Assembly: GCA_003213255.1 (NCBI GenBank)
Contig: QCNI01000008.1
Location: 1 to 58,172 of the forward strand
DNA: 58,172 nucleotides
Source of the DNA: Prochlorococcus sp. AG-424-P16
GTDB lineage: Bacteria; Cyanobacteriota; Cyanobacteriia; PCC-6307; Cyanobiaceae
Direction: 5' to 3'
Below the pieces are notes generated by a model that made no database searches, had not been told where the DNA came from, and worked only from the letters and a program-made list of their open reading frames with translations. Shown here piece after piece: positions 39,065-50,850 of this stretch. The position numbers were made by a program, and so were the translations under genes. Position 1 is the first letter of the stretch. The number at the start of each line of letters is the position of its first letter.

Positions 39065-39385
39065 ATGGACAGAACACAACAAATTAAGGATGCTCATCCT
39101 TGGCTTTCCTATGAAGAAGTAGTGAAGGTTATTCTCTATCATCATCAGGGTTCAATGTGGGTACAGAGCCTAGAGAGAAGCAAGCTTGAGAGGTCGATGG
39201 AAGCGTTCACAAAGCTAGTTAAATCTAAGAGTAGAAAAGCCCTTGAACCCTTTGTAAAGTACGTTCTAGACGTCTACTACAACGGTGTAGATGAGTATGG
39301 CAATCAGATAGAAGAATCAAGTAGGGAAGAGTCTTTCGAGCGGAGATGGAATAGAGCAAGAGCTATCCTTTTGAAGAGCAAATAG
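39065..39385 (+). CDS. Hypothetical protein, 106 aa
   Basis: A charged helical protein (AHPWLSYEEVVKVILYHHQG, then SKLERSMEAFTKLVKSKSRK) whose codons are richer in G and C than nearby genes. It ends 5 bp before the promoter and LexA box of the zinc-ribbon gene. DNA binding is possible, not shown. Confidence 0.6.
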   Translation: MDRTQQIKDAHPWLSYEEVVKVILYHHQGSMWVQSLERSKLERSMEAFTKLVKSKSRKALEPFVKYVLDVYYNGVDEYGNQIEESSREESFERRWNRARAILLKSK

Positions 39386-39390
39386 ACTTG

Positions 39391-39438
39391 TTGACTCTTG
39401 CCCTTTTCAGTTGCTATAAATATTAGTACACTTGTACT
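39391..39438 (+). promoter_or_regulatory. Promoter with LexA (SOS) box
   Basis: TTGACT (39391-39396) and TATAAA (39415-39420) are separated by 18 bp. AGTACACTTGTACT (39425-39438) follows and matches the cyanobacterial LexA consensus RGTACNNNDGTWCB at every position. Its place at the expected transcription start would let LexA block transcription until DNA damage. Confidence 0.75.
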
Positions 39439-39446
39439 ATATAATT

Positions 39447-39674
39447 ATGGAGGACTGGCAGGAATGGGACTACCTAGAGGACGAAATATTAGTAAGAAAA
39501 CGACGGAAGATTTGTATTACTTGCAATCACTTCAGGTACAGCACCACAAGTTCTTGTGTCACCATCCTTACTTGTCCGTTTCATCAAAAGCTTATTCCTC
39601 AAGGAGATCATCTAATTAAGGGATGCAGATACTGGAGAGAGAACAGCAGAATATTTGCTCCAGAAGCTGCTTGA
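39447..39674 (+). CDS. Small zinc-ribbon protein, 75 aa, SOS-controlled
   Basis: MEDWQEWDYLEDEILVRKRR is followed by CITCNHF, TSSCVTILTCPFHQKL, GDHLIKGCRYW and PEAA. The CxxC, CPxH and GC residues suit a zinc ribbon. Similar small proteins are widespread in marine picocyanobacteria, from memory. With a LexA box directly upstream and a place at the right end of an integrative element, a role in excision control or damage response is a plausible inference. Confidence 0.7.
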   Translation: MEDWQEWDYLEDEILVRKRRKICITCNHFRYSTTSSCVTILTCPFHQKLIPQGDHLIKGCRYWRENSRIFAPEAA

Positions 39675-39740
39675 GCGTCAGGTTCGCAGTTCTATAGAGA
39701 GAGCATTCAACCTAGTCTATGACTGGGTTTTACATGCCTA

Positions 39741-39770
39741 GCTGGTATAGATTTGACAATCTGCTGGTAT
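39741..39770 (-). repeat. Inverted ATACCAGC iterons
   Basis: GCTGGTAT (39741-39748) and TGCTGGTAT (39762-39770) are reverse complements of the iteron core found next to both att sites. Confidence 0.5.
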
Positions 39771-39950
39771 AAAAGACTCTCTCATTCCATGAAAAGCATT
39801 GTAAATACTACGTTTATTGATTTCAGAAAAAAGTTTACTTTAAGCGATCTGTTTCTATATTTTTCTAAACTTTCTTAGACTAACTATCTTCGATAAACTA
39901 AATAAAATGCTTTGGATTTGGCTGACTTAGGAAAAAGTTAACAAAATGCC

Positions 39951-39970
39951 ATACCAGCACCATACCAGCA
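39951..39970 (+). repeat. ATACCAGCA iterons inside the right end
   Basis: ATACCAGCA at 39951-39959 and 39962-39970, the same 11-bp phase as at 30407-30426. They lie just upstream of the EVE start codon. Confidence 0.65.
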
Positions 39971-39996
39971 GCACTATTTCTCGCAAATCATAGACT

Positions 39997-40455
39997 ATGA
40001 CTGAACCTAATTACTGGCTAATGAAAAGTGAGCCTGATGCTTACAGCATAGATACATTAAAAAATGAAGGTGTAACTTTATGGGACGGAATAAGAAATTA
40101 TCAGGCTCGAAATTTTATGAGAAAAATGAATAAAGGAGATAAGGTTTTTTTCTATCATTCGAACTGTAAGCCCCCAGGTATTGTTGGACTTATGGAAGTA
40201 ATTGATCTTAATATTGTAGATCCTACTCAATTTGATAAAGATTCAAAATATTTTGATCCAAAATCGAAACCTGATAACCCTAGATGGGATTGTGTAAAAG
40301 TAAAATATAAATCTAAATCAGAGAAGATATTAAGCTTACCTGAATTAAAGATTTTATTTAATGAAAATGAGTTATTAGTTGTAAAAAAAGGGAATAGGTT
40401 ATCCATATTACCTGTAAGAAATGATATTGCAAAAATACTACTAGAAAAAATATAA
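39997..40455 (+). CDS. EVE-domain protein (thymocyte nuclear protein 1-like)
   Basis: A 152-residue EVE-domain protein. Diagnostic motifs are NYWLMKSEPDAYSIDTL, TLWDGIRNYQARNFMRKM and GDKVFFYHSN. EVE is a PUA-like fold that binds modified bases in DNA or RNA; it occurs widely in bacteria with unknown physiological role. Its 5' codons double as an insertion site: the first 13-15 residues are repeated at 30329 and 22489. The present promoter probably came with the inserted element. Confidence 0.9.
   Translation: MTEPNYWLMKSEPDAYSIDTLKNEGVTLWDGIRNYQARNFMRKMNKGDKVFFYHSNCKPPGIVGLMEVIDLNIVDPTQFDKDSKYFDPKSKPDNPRWDCVKVKYKSKSEKILSLPELKILFNENELLVVKKGNRLSILPVRNDIAKILLEKI
40012..40034 (+). other. Attachment-site-like repeat, att3
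   Basis: Identical over 23 bp to att2, inside codons 6-13 of the intact EVE gene. Confidence 0.75.
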
Positions 40456-40462
40456 AAAATTT

Positions 40463-40714
40463 TTAGTCCTTAAAATTCATTGAAAACATATTACCAATGT
40501 AGAGTCTAGTTAAATCCCTATTTTGAAATCCTTTTTGCATCAAAAATCCTGCAATAGCAGCTTGTAGTATCCTGTATTGGTCCCAGTTAGGATGCTCCTC
40601 AACAAATTCTTTCATAGCTTTTTGAAGATTTTCTTGAAGTTCGCATTTGAAACTTATGACTTCATCTTTATGATTTAAAACTGTTGAATTTTCGTCGTAA
40701 TTTAATTCTTGCAT
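40463..40714 (-). CDS. DUF2811 family protein, 83 aa
   Basis: A small soluble protein with KCELQENLQKAMKEFVEEHP, then WDQYRILQAAIAGFLMQKGF and NRDLTRLYIG, matching the cyanobacterial DUF2811 family of unknown function. It is convergent with the EVE gene 7 bp away. Confidence 0.75.
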   Translation of the reverse strand: MQELNYDENSTVLNHKDEVISFKCELQENLQKAMKEFVEEHPNWDQYRILQAAIAGFLMQKGFQNRDLTRLYIGNMFSMNFKD

Positions 40715-40909
40715 ATTGAAAAATTTGTTAAAATTTAAATCTACAAAATATAGTTTTCTCCAAAATTAATAAATCGTCAACAAGCATTATTATAAAACAG
40801 TCTCAGGTAATAGAATAATGAGAATCCAGTCATATAGTAAGAGATCACGGTAATTAATTTTGTAAAAATAATTCTTACTGAAATATAAAGATTTATATAA
40901 AATAAGAAG

Positions 40910-40973
40910 TTTTCCACATACCTTAAATCCACAGATATTTTTTTAAAAAAAGTTGTGGAAAAGTTGTGAAAAA
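40910..40973. promoter_or_regulatory. Cluster of DnaA-box-like sites
   Basis: TTTTCCACA (40910-40918), AATCCACAG (40926-40934), the inverse TGTGGAAAA (40954-40962) and TGTGAAAAA (40965-40973) lie within 64 bp of a 311-bp gene-free gap. Two are exact copies of the cyanobacterial DnaA box, in opposite orientation. They may bind DnaA, or form a hairpin. Confidence 0.5.
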
Positions 40974-41025
40974 ATTTTATTTGGAGGGGGAAATATTTTC
41001 TGAAATTTCCAATTTTATTTATTTT

Positions 41026-41397
41026 TTAATCCATTGATTCCCACATGTTTTTTATTTCATAAAATAAATTTTGTGCAATTGGTATCGGCCAATACATTTC
41101 GAAGGATCTAGTTTGATCTTGACTTTCAAAAACAAACCTTAAACTCCATTCATTTTTTTTTCCCTCTAAGCAAATGTACCAAGGTAGTTTTTCTATTTCT
41201 AAAGTAATAGACTCCTCATCCATTAGTTCATCCTTTATAACTAATATTTGTTCATTAATTTTTAATAGTAGAAGGTAGAGAGAATAGAATTCACTTTTTT
41301 GTAACTCAATTGACCAATTATCAACACCAATCAAAAAGCAAAATTTGCCTTTTTTAAAATCTCTAAGTAATCTCCATCCTTTTTGGTCTCTTACCAA
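41026..41397 (-). CDS. DUF1818 family protein, 123 aa
   Basis: The sequence (QKGWRLLRDFKKGKFCFLIG, then NWSIELQKSEFYSLYLLLLK, and PWYICLEGKKNEWSLRFVF) fits DUF1818, a conserved cyanobacterial and plant-plastid family of unknown function. It starts 2 bp after the rpoZ stop and is likely in the same operon. Confidence 0.75.
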   Translation of the reverse strand: MVRDQKGWRLLRDFKKGKFCFLIGVDNWSIELQKSEFYSLYLLLLKINEQILVIKDELMDEESITLEIEKLPWYICLEGKKNEWSLRFVFESQDQTRSFEMYWPIPIAQNLFYEIKNMWESMD

Positions 41398-41399
41398 AA

Positions 41400-41636
41400 T
41401 TAACCTGGAAGTAAATCTGGTTGATCTTGTTCATCACTTAATTCAATAATTGACCTTTGGACAGGTTTAATAGTTGACTCCTCCAACAAGCCATCGAAAT
41501 CATCAAATCGTCTTTGTTTAGCTCTGAAAGCAATTTTCACAGTGGTTAAATATCTATTAGTTGATTTTCTTATTAAGCTTTCACCTCTTTTCGCAAGATC
41601 ATTTGAGTCGATTCCTGCATTATTTGATATTTTCAT
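41400..41636 (-). CDS. rpoZ: RNA polymerase omega subunit
   Basis: A 78-residue protein with the cyanobacterial omega pattern ([20 protein letters not shown], then [17 protein letters not shown]). Omega stabilises the beta-prime subunit and assembly of RNA polymerase. It is followed by the DUF1818 gene. Confidence 0.85.
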   Translation of the reverse strand: MKISNNAGIDSNDLAKRGESLIRKSTNRYLTTVKIAFRAKQRRFDDFDGLLEESTIKPVQRSIIELSDEQDQPDLLPG

Positions 41637-41734
41637 TAAAAAAAATTTTTTACTCTAAAATATATTTTACAGTTTATTCGACCGTTTCAAAACATAAATT
41701 ACAAAAAGAACTTAATTGATTCTAAAAATTTCAT

Positions 41735-43303
41735 ATGGAAGAAAATTTAACTGGAACACTTGCTATTGATTTAGGGAATACAAATACTGTAATAGCTTTT
41801 CAAGATCAAAAAAATATTAATTCAATTTTAGTTGAGATACCGAACATTACATCATCTCCAGGAGTTATTCCTACAGCCGTTTGGTTCGAAGATCCTTCAA
41901 TGATACCTAAAATTGGTCTTAGTGCTCTTAAAATGAGGGACAACTCAAATTCTGATTTGTTTTTTCATTCGAATTTTAAAAGACTAATTGGAAATTCTAT
42001 TGAAAAAATAAACAAAAAAAATATTTTAAACCCAAATGAATGTGGCAAAAAATTTTTTCAAATTTTGTGGGCAAACATTCCTCACAAATATGAAATCAAA
42101 AGACTTGTTTTAACCGCTCCAATTGATACATATAAGGGTTATAGAAAATGGTTAGTTAACCTTTGCGATGAAATATCCGTAGATGAAATAGCCCTAGTTG
42201 ATGAGCCTACTGCTGCAAGCCTAGGTATAAATGTACCATTTGGCTCGAAAATTATGACATTAGATATTGGAGGAAGTACAATCGATATGAATATAGTCAA
42301 AATAGAGGGAGGAGAAGGAAAATCTGGACCAATAGCTGAACTATTAAAATTTAAAGGTAATAATGTAAGCTCAATTTCAAAACAAAAAATAAGGTGTGCA
42401 GAAATAATTGGAAAAACAGGCTCAAAAATTGGTGGGAAAGATATTGATCAATGGATAGTTGATTATTTTATTCCTTGTAATAATCATGTTACTAATCTTA
42501 TAAAGGCAGAGGAAATAAAATGTAAGCTCAGTTCATCTGCAATCAAATATGAAAATAAATATCCAATAAAATTATTTACTGAACAAAATCAAGAAAAAGA
42601 ATTTTACATAAGTAAGGAAATATTTGAGAAAATACTCATTGAAAATAATCTTCTGAATCATCTTAATTCTTTACTAAAAGATTTATTAAATCAAGCAAGA
42701 GGCAAATTTTGCACGTTTGACGACTTAAATTCCATTGTTTTGGTTGGTGGAGGAACTCAAATACCATTGATTAAAGAATGGATAACAAAAAAAATTTCAA
42801 AGATTCAAATAAAGTCGCCGCCTCCTGTCGAATCAATAGCTTTGGGAGCTTTAGCAATGACCCCTGGGGTAAAAATTAAAGACATATTAAATAAAGGATT
42901 ATCTATAAGATTATTTAATAAAAGAGAACAAAAACACTTTTGGCATCCCATTTTTTGTAGAGGACAAACATGGCCAACAGAAAACTCATTTAAACTAATC
43001 CTTCAGGCCAGTGATAATAACCAGAAAATATTCGAAATAATAATTGGAGAGACACAAAAAGGAAGATCATATGATGTTATCTTCGAAAATGGATTACCAA
43101 AGTTATCAGAAATTCAAAATGAAGAAGAAATTATAAAGTGGAAAAAAAAACCACTCAAAATTGTATTAGAAAATGAATGTAACCTTGGAGAAGACAACTT
43201 AAAACTTTTTTTTAAAATTACGAAAAGTGCTGATTTATTAGTTAAGTGTTTTGATATGAAAGATGAATTTTTAGGAGAGTATAATTTGGGAAATATCTTC
43301 TGA
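41735..43303 (+). CDS. Hsp70-family protein (DnaK-like, atypical)
   Basis: A 522-residue protein with the Hsp70/actin ATPase motifs AIDLGNTNTVIAF (phosphate 1), VDEPTAASLG, LDIGGSTIDM (phosphate 2) and VLVGGGTQIPLI (adenosine). It is shorter than DnaK (about 630), and the C-terminal part resembles only a reduced substrate-binding domain without the long lid. It may act as a specialised chaperone. It is divergent from rpoZ and convergent with pyrR. Confidence 0.85.
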   Translation: MEENLTGTLAIDLGNTNTVIAFQDQKNINSILVEIPNITSSPGVIPTAVWFEDPSMIPKIGLSALKMRDNSNSDLFFHSNFKRLIGNSIEKINKKNILNPNECGKKFFQILWANIPHKYEIKRLVLTAPIDTYKGYRKWLVNLCDEISVDEIALVDEPTAASLGINVPFGSKIMTLDIGGSTIDMNIVKIEGGEGKSGPIAELLKFKGNNVSSISKQKIRCAEIIGKTGSKIGGKDIDQWIVDYFIPCNNHVTNLIKAEEIKCKLSSSAIKYENKYPIKLFTEQNQEKEFYISKEIFEKILIENNLLNHLNSLLKDLLNQARGKFCTFDDLNSIVLVGGGTQIPLIKEWITKKISKIQIKSPPPVESIALGALAMTPGVKIKDILNKGLSIRLFNKREQKHFWHPIFCRGQTWPTENSFKLILQASDNNQKIFEIIIGETQKGRSYDVIFENGLPKLSEIQNEEEIIKWKKKPLKIVLENECNLGEDNLKLFFKITKSADLLVKCFDMKDEFLGEYNLGNIF

Positions 43304-43310
43304 AAGCTAG

Positions 43311-43847
43311 CTATTCAAGAAAAACTCCTTCTTCATTATCAACATTTTTTAAACGTAAACTAATACTTTCAATTTTACTAGTTGGCACTTTTTTACCACA
43401 AAAATCTGGTTGAATAGGCAATTCTCTATGACCTCTATCTACCATTACTAATAACATAACTCTTTGAGGTCTGCCCCATGAATATAATGCATCCATTGCA
43501 GCTCTAATTGTTCTGCCTGTATAAATTACATCATCTATTAAAAGAATTTCTTGTTTCTCAATTGGAGTTGGAATATCTGTAGCTTGCATTAGGCGAGTTC
43601 CAACTCTATTTTGATCATCTCTATAAAAAGTTGGATCGATTGTTCCTTTTTTAACTCTTAAACCGGTCCTAGATAATAATTCCTTTTCTAATACTTGGGT
43701 CAGCTCAATTCCTCTGGTCGGAATTCCAACCAATAGAAGGTTATCCAGTTTTTTGACTTTTTCAATAATTTCGGAAGTTAAACGCGAAATAGTTTTTCTA
43801 AGCTCAACTTCATTAAGTATTACGATTTTTTTTGTTTTCTTGGACAT
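43311..43847 (-). CDS. pyrR: PyrR bifunctional regulator / uracil phosphoribosyltransferase
   Basis: A 178-residue protein with the PRPP-binding loop ILLIDDVIYTGRTIRAAMDA and an N-terminal VELRKTISRLTSEI, matching PyrR. PyrR regulates pyrimidine genes by RNA binding in some bacteria and has uracil phosphoribosyltransferase activity. No other pyr gene is near. Confidence 0.9.
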   Translation of the reverse strand: MSKKTKKIVILNEVELRKTISRLTSEIIEKVKKLDNLLLVGIPTRGIELTQVLEKELLSRTGLRVKKGTIDPTFYRDDQNRVGTRLMQATDIPTPIEKQEILLIDDVIYTGRTIRAAMDALYSWGRPQRVMLLVMVDRGHRELPIQPDFCGKKVPTSKIESISLRLKNVDNEEGVFLE

Positions 43848-43985
43848 GATTCATCAATAAATAAAAGTCGTCTACTATTTTCATAAATTAGCAAAAGCTA
43901 ACTATGTTAAATATAAATTGTTAAAGAGTAACGTTTGAAGCTAAATTTAAGGTTGGATCAGTTAAAAATTGAATTTGATCTAAGT

Positions 43986-45608
43986 ATGTCAAAGATTAGC
44001 AGCAAAAATATAAAAAGATTAAGTGTTCCTCAGAGCCCTGTAGTTCTAGCAATACTAGATGGTTGGGGATATCGAAAAGAAAAATCAGATAATGCTATAC
44101 ATAGCGCCAACACCCCAATTATGGATTCATTATGGCATGCTTATCCAAACACCCTGATAAGTGCCAGTGGATCTGATGTAGGCCTCCCTGATGGTCAAAT
44201 GGGCAATTCAGAGGTAGGGCACCTTACCATTGGTTCGGGAAGAATAATACAACAAGAACTTGTAAGGATCTCAAATATCGTAAAAAATAATCAACTAGGC
44301 TTGGTAAATGAGTTAAAAGAGATGGCTGATTCATTAAAGAAAAATAATTCTACTTTGCATATCACGGGTTTATGTTCGGATGGAGGAGTTCATAGTCATA
44401 TCGACCATTTATTAGGTTTAATAAAATGGGCATCTGATAATGAAATTAAAAAAGTTGCAATCCATATTATTACCGATGGCAGAGATACTCCTGCAAAAAG
44501 TGCCTCTAAATATCTAAATCAAATAAAATCATGTATAAAAAAATTTAATACAGGCGAAATAGCTTCCATATGTGGAAGATACTGGATAATGGATAGAAAT
44601 CTATTATGGGATAGGACACAAAAAGCATATTCTAATTTAACTGATCCAGATATTCCAATATCAAATATTTCTCCTCTAGATTATATAGAAAAAAGTTATG
44701 CCAAAAACATAACCGATGAATTTATAGAACCCATACGAATGTCTGAAAGCTATCTTAAAGATGGTGATAGTTTGATTTTCTTTAACTTTCGTCCAGACAG
44801 AGCAAGACAAATAGTCAAATCCCTTTCAAGCAAAAAATTCACAGACTTTGAAAGAAAAAATTATCCAAATCTAGATTTTGTCACTTTTACTCAATATGAT
44901 CCTAAGTTTCCAGTTAAAGTTGCATTTCCTCCTGAATCTCTTAATAATTTTATAGGCCAAATAGTATCAGAAAACGGACTTAAACAATACAGAACTGCGG
45001 AAACTGAAAAATATCCTCACGTAACATACTTTTTTAATGGAGGAGTTGAAATTCCTTTACCTGGAGAAGAGAGACATTTGATTCCATCTCCAAGAGTTGC
45101 AACTTATGATATGAAACCCGAAATGTCTGCGGAGGAATTAACTATTAGTTGCTCAAAAGCAATTAAGAGTGGAAATTATGCTTTTGTTGTAATTAATTTT
45201 GCCAATCCTGATATGGTTGGTCATACAGGCAACATGGATGCAACAGTTAAAGCTATTGAAAAAGTAGATAAATGCATAGGTCAAATAGTTAATGCTACTG
45301 GAGAAATGGGTGGAAGCATTCTTATTACAGCCGATCATGGTAATGCAGAGGTAATGAAAGGAGCTGAAGGAGAACCATGGACAGCACATACAACTAATAA
45401 AGTTCCACTAATTTTGATTGAGGGTGAAAAAAGAAAAATACCTAATATGGGAAATGAAATTAATTTGAGAGATAATGCCGGCCTAGCAGATATTGCTCCC
45501 ACTTTATTGCAATTATTAAACCTTCCAATACCAAGAGAAATGACAGGCAAATCTCTTATTCAAGAAATTGAGTTAAAAGGTTATAATAAGGTTATTCAAC
45601 ACGTTTAG
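43986..45608 (+). CDS. gpmI: 2,3-bisphosphoglycerate-independent phosphoglycerate mutase
   Basis: A 540-residue protein from ATG at 43986 (an earlier TTG adds 17 residues that do not fit the family). Motifs are [12 protein letters not shown] near the start, [15 protein letters not shown] with the catalytic serine, and the later ADHGNAEVM metal site. It interconverts 3- and 2-phosphoglycerate in glycolysis and gluconeogenesis. secG follows 22 bp later. Confidence 0.93.
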   Translation: MSKISSKNIKRLSVPQSPVVLAILDGWGYRKEKSDNAIHSANTPIMDSLWHAYPNTLISASGSDVGLPDGQMGNSEVGHLTIGSGRIIQQELVRISNIVKNNQLGLVNELKEMADSLKKNNSTLHITGLCSDGGVHSHIDHLLGLIKWASDNEIKKVAIHIITDGRDTPAKSASKYLNQIKSCIKKFNTGEIASICGRYWIMDRNLLWDRTQKAYSNLTDPDIPISNISPLDYIEKSYAKNITDEFIEPIRMSESYLKDGDSLIFFNFRPDRARQIVKSLSSKKFTDFERKNYPNLDFVTFTQYDPKFPVKVAFPPESLNNFIGQIVSENGLKQYRTAETEKYPHVTYFFNGGVEIPLPGEERHLIPSPRVATYDMKPEMSAEELTISCSKAIKSGNYAFVVINFANPDMVGHTGNMDATVKAIEKVDKCIGQIVNATGEMGGSILITADHGNAEVMKGAEGEPWTAHTTNKVPLILIEGEKRKIPNMGNEINLRDNAGLADIAPTLLQLLNLPIPREMTGKSLIQEIELKGYNKVIQHV

Positions 45609-45630
45609 AGTTAATAACAGTTTTTAAACA

Positions 45631-45858
45631 ATGATTGAAATTATTAGTTGGATATGGGTTTTTTCTGGAGTTCTTCTCATTCTCTTAGTTTTACTTCATA
45701 GTCCCAAAGGTGATGGAATGGGAGGAATAGCTGCAAGTGGAAGTTCTATGTTCAACAGCGCTAGTAGTGCAGAGGCCTCTCTAAACAAAATAACTTGGAC
45801 TTTTTTAGTGATATTTTTATCCCTCGCAATTATTCTTAGCGCTGGTTGGATTTCATAA
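45631..45858 (+). CDS. secG: Preprotein translocase subunit SecG
   Basis: A 75-residue protein with two spans (IISWIWVFSGVLLILLVLLH and WTFLVIFLSLAIILSAG) and the intervening GDGMGGIAASGSSMFNSASS typical of SecG. It assists SecYE in protein export. It is likely co-transcribed with gpmI. Confidence 0.9.
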   Translation: MIEIISWIWVFSGVLLILLVLLHSPKGDGMGGIAASGSSMFNSASSAEASLNKITWTFLVIFLSLAIILSAGWIS

Positions 45859-45867
45859 AAGTTTAAT

Positions 45868-45905
45868 AAAAAAAAGGACCATTTTTGAATGATCCCTTTT
45901 AAAAA
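45868..45905. terminator. Bidirectional terminator between secG and groEL
   Basis: An imperfect stem, AAAAGGA with TCCCTTTT, is flanked by A and T runs between convergent genes. Confidence 0.5.
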
Positions 45906-45929
45906 ATTAATTAAAAAACTATTGTTTAG

Positions 45930-47594
<1,665 letters not shown>

Positions 47595-47617
47595 TTAATA
47601 ATTTTTAAAAAAATACT

Positions 47618-47929
47618 TTAGCTTACTACAGCTAAAATATCCTTTTCTGAGAGTAAGACATATTCATCTCCTCCCAATTTAATGTCTGTGCCAGCATATT
47701 TGCTGTACAAAACTTTATCGCCAATACTCACTTCGGGAGTTTGTCGAGAACCATCGTCATTAAGTTTGCCAGGACCAACCTGAGCAACCTCTCCAACCTG
47801 TGGTTTTTCTTTAGCTGAATCAGGCAAAAGAATGCCCCCAGCAGTTTTTTCCTCAGATGCGGAAACTTTAATAAATATTCTATCTCCCAGTGGTTTTACT
47901 GTAGAGACTGTAAGTGAAACAGCTGCCAT
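47618..47929 (-). CDS. groES: Co-chaperonin GroES
   Basis: A 103-residue protein with [38 protein letters not shown] and the final [13 protein letters not shown]. It caps GroEL. The gene is 50 bp upstream of groEL. No CIRCE element was seen in the region before it. Confidence 0.95.
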
Positions 47930-48032
47930 AGATTAATGGAGGATCATGATTGAGACGCTTTGCGTCATAAAAATAGAAAGAGAAATTCTCTATCCGTATC
48001 ATCAACAAGATAATCTGCAGAGCGGCAATTAA

Positions 48033-49607
<1,575 letters not shown>

Positions 49608-49647
49608 ATATTTAAATATATATTTAACCTTCAATAATTTTAAATTA

Positions 49648-50052
49648 ATGGCAATTTCTCTAAAAGTTTTAGCTCCTAATAAAAATGTTTATCAAGGCGA
49701 AGCTGAAGAAGTAATCCTTCCTAGTACTACTGGTCAAATTGGTGTACTACCAGGACACATCTCTTTAGTTACTGCTATAGATATTGGCGTTTTAAGGCTA
49801 AGAATGAATTCCCAGTGGAAATCAATAGCTCTTATGGGAGGCTTCGCTGAAATTGAATCAGATGAAGTTATAGTTCTAGTAAATAATGCTGAAATTGGTT
49901 CTGAAATTAATGTTCAAAATGCTGAACAAGATCTTAAAGAAGCAAAATTAGCAATTAGCAAATTTTCTGAAAATGAAAAAAATCCAGAGAAAATTAAAGC
50001 CTTGATAGAGGTTTCAAAGGCTGAGGCTAGGATTCAAGCTGCAAAGAACTAA
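49648..50052 (+). CDS. atpC: ATP synthase subunit epsilon
   Basis: A 134-residue protein with [20 protein letters not shown] and [19 protein letters not shown] in the N-terminal beta sandwich and two C-terminal helices. It couples and inhibits F1 rotation. It follows atpD. Confidence 0.95.
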   Translation: MAISLKVLAPNKNVYQGEAEEVILPSTTGQIGVLPGHISLVTAIDIGVLRLRMNSQWKSIALMGGFAEIESDEVIVLVNNAEIGSEINVQNAEQDLKEAKLAISKFSENEKNPEKIKALIEVSKAEARIQAAKN

Positions 50053-50055
50053 TAT

Positions 50056-50532
50056 TTAAGCCGTTCCACAAAAAGTTACTTCAGGAAACTTTAATTTGGC
50101 TTCTTCTAATTTTTTTGTCTTACCTTCTTCTTGCCAATAATTTATCACTTCAGTAGCTTTATTCAATATCTCTACTCTTTCGTTATCTGTAATCCAACCT
50201 TTATTCTCGAGTTCACTTTTTAATTTTTCCCAAGCATCATCTCTTGGCCAAAAATAATAAGCAGTAAGAGGGCTTGGGCCTCCACCTACTATTTGATCCA
50301 CTGCTAAAGCAACATTATCAGGTAACCACAATACTTTAATTATGAACCTTCCTTCATCAGGTTTAGGGGTATAACCAGTAGGTACCCCATCTTCATCAAT
50401 TGTGGCAGCCGCCAATACAGCTGTGGCACCCATCATTCCTGAATTAGGAGAGGAATTTTTAGAGTTTGGTGCATCACTGTTTTTTTCCTTTTTTTCTGTT
50501 GAATTTTGATTTAACTTATCTGATGAGGTCAT
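50056..50532 (-). CDS. ycf65: PSRP-3/Ycf65-like ribosomal protein
   Basis: A 158-residue protein. The C-terminal 100 residues ([20 protein letters not shown], then [20 protein letters not shown]) match plastid-specific ribosomal protein 3, which binds the small ribosomal subunit in cyanobacteria and plastids. The N-terminal 50 residues are Asn/Ser/Lys-rich and probably disordered. It converges on atpC. Confidence 0.88.
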   Translation of the reverse strand: MTSSDKLNQNSTEKKEKNSDAPNSKNSSPNSGMMGATAVLAAATIDEDGVPTGYTPKPDEGRFIIKVLWLPDNVALAVDQIVGGGPSPLTAYYFWPRDDAWEKLKSELENKGWITDNERVEILNKATEVINYWQEEGKTKKLEEAKLKFPEVTFCGTA

Positions 50533-50637
50533 TCACTTATTTGTGTTTAATAAATAATTTATCAGTTTATGGTCACATTTTGATTGATTTATTCAAAATT
50601 TCTTGATTTTAGTAATTGATAACTTCTAAACAGAATT

Positions 50638-50796
50638 TTATCTATCATGAGTTACTTCATAAAAATCATAAATAGTAGCTTCCAATGAATCCCAAAGATC
50701 TTTGGGGATATCGTTTTCTTCTGCGAACATGCCAAGCTGACTAGCTAAGCCTCTTGCTTGAGAAAGTTTCGAATCATATGAATCAGACTTATTCAT
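50638..50796 (-). CDS. Small acidic hypothetical protein, 52 aa
   Basis: MNKSDSYDSKLSQARGLASQ is followed by GMFAEENDIPKDLWDSLEAT. Helical and acidic. It looks like a conserved picocyanobacterial small protein, but the family is not named here. Confidence 0.55.
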   Translation of the reverse strand: MNKSDSYDSKLSQARGLASQLGMFAEENDIPKDLWDSLEATIYDFYEVTHDR

Positions 50797-50850
50797 TTTT
50801 GAGTTTTAAACTTAATAAAAAATAAATCTATTAACTAGATAAGTCAAATT

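Larger units (their letters stand above)
30344..40034. mobile_element. Integrative element with tyrosine recombinase (about 9.7 kb)
   Basis: Bounded by identical 23-bp direct repeats. It encodes a tyrosine recombinase at the left end, a secreted nuclease, four other exported proteins, three TPR proteins, small hypotheticals and a LexA-box-controlled zinc-ribbon protein at the right end. ATACCAGCA iterons with 11-bp period lie inside both ends. Size and content resemble the small integrative elements called tycheposons in Prochlorococcus, but those use tRNA genes while this one uses a protein gene. Confidence 0.7.

Noticed and set aside
39398..39619. A plus-strand frame overlapping the zinc-ribbon gene
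   Set aside because: It starts before the LexA box and lacks the CxxC/CPxH pattern seen in the alternative frame.
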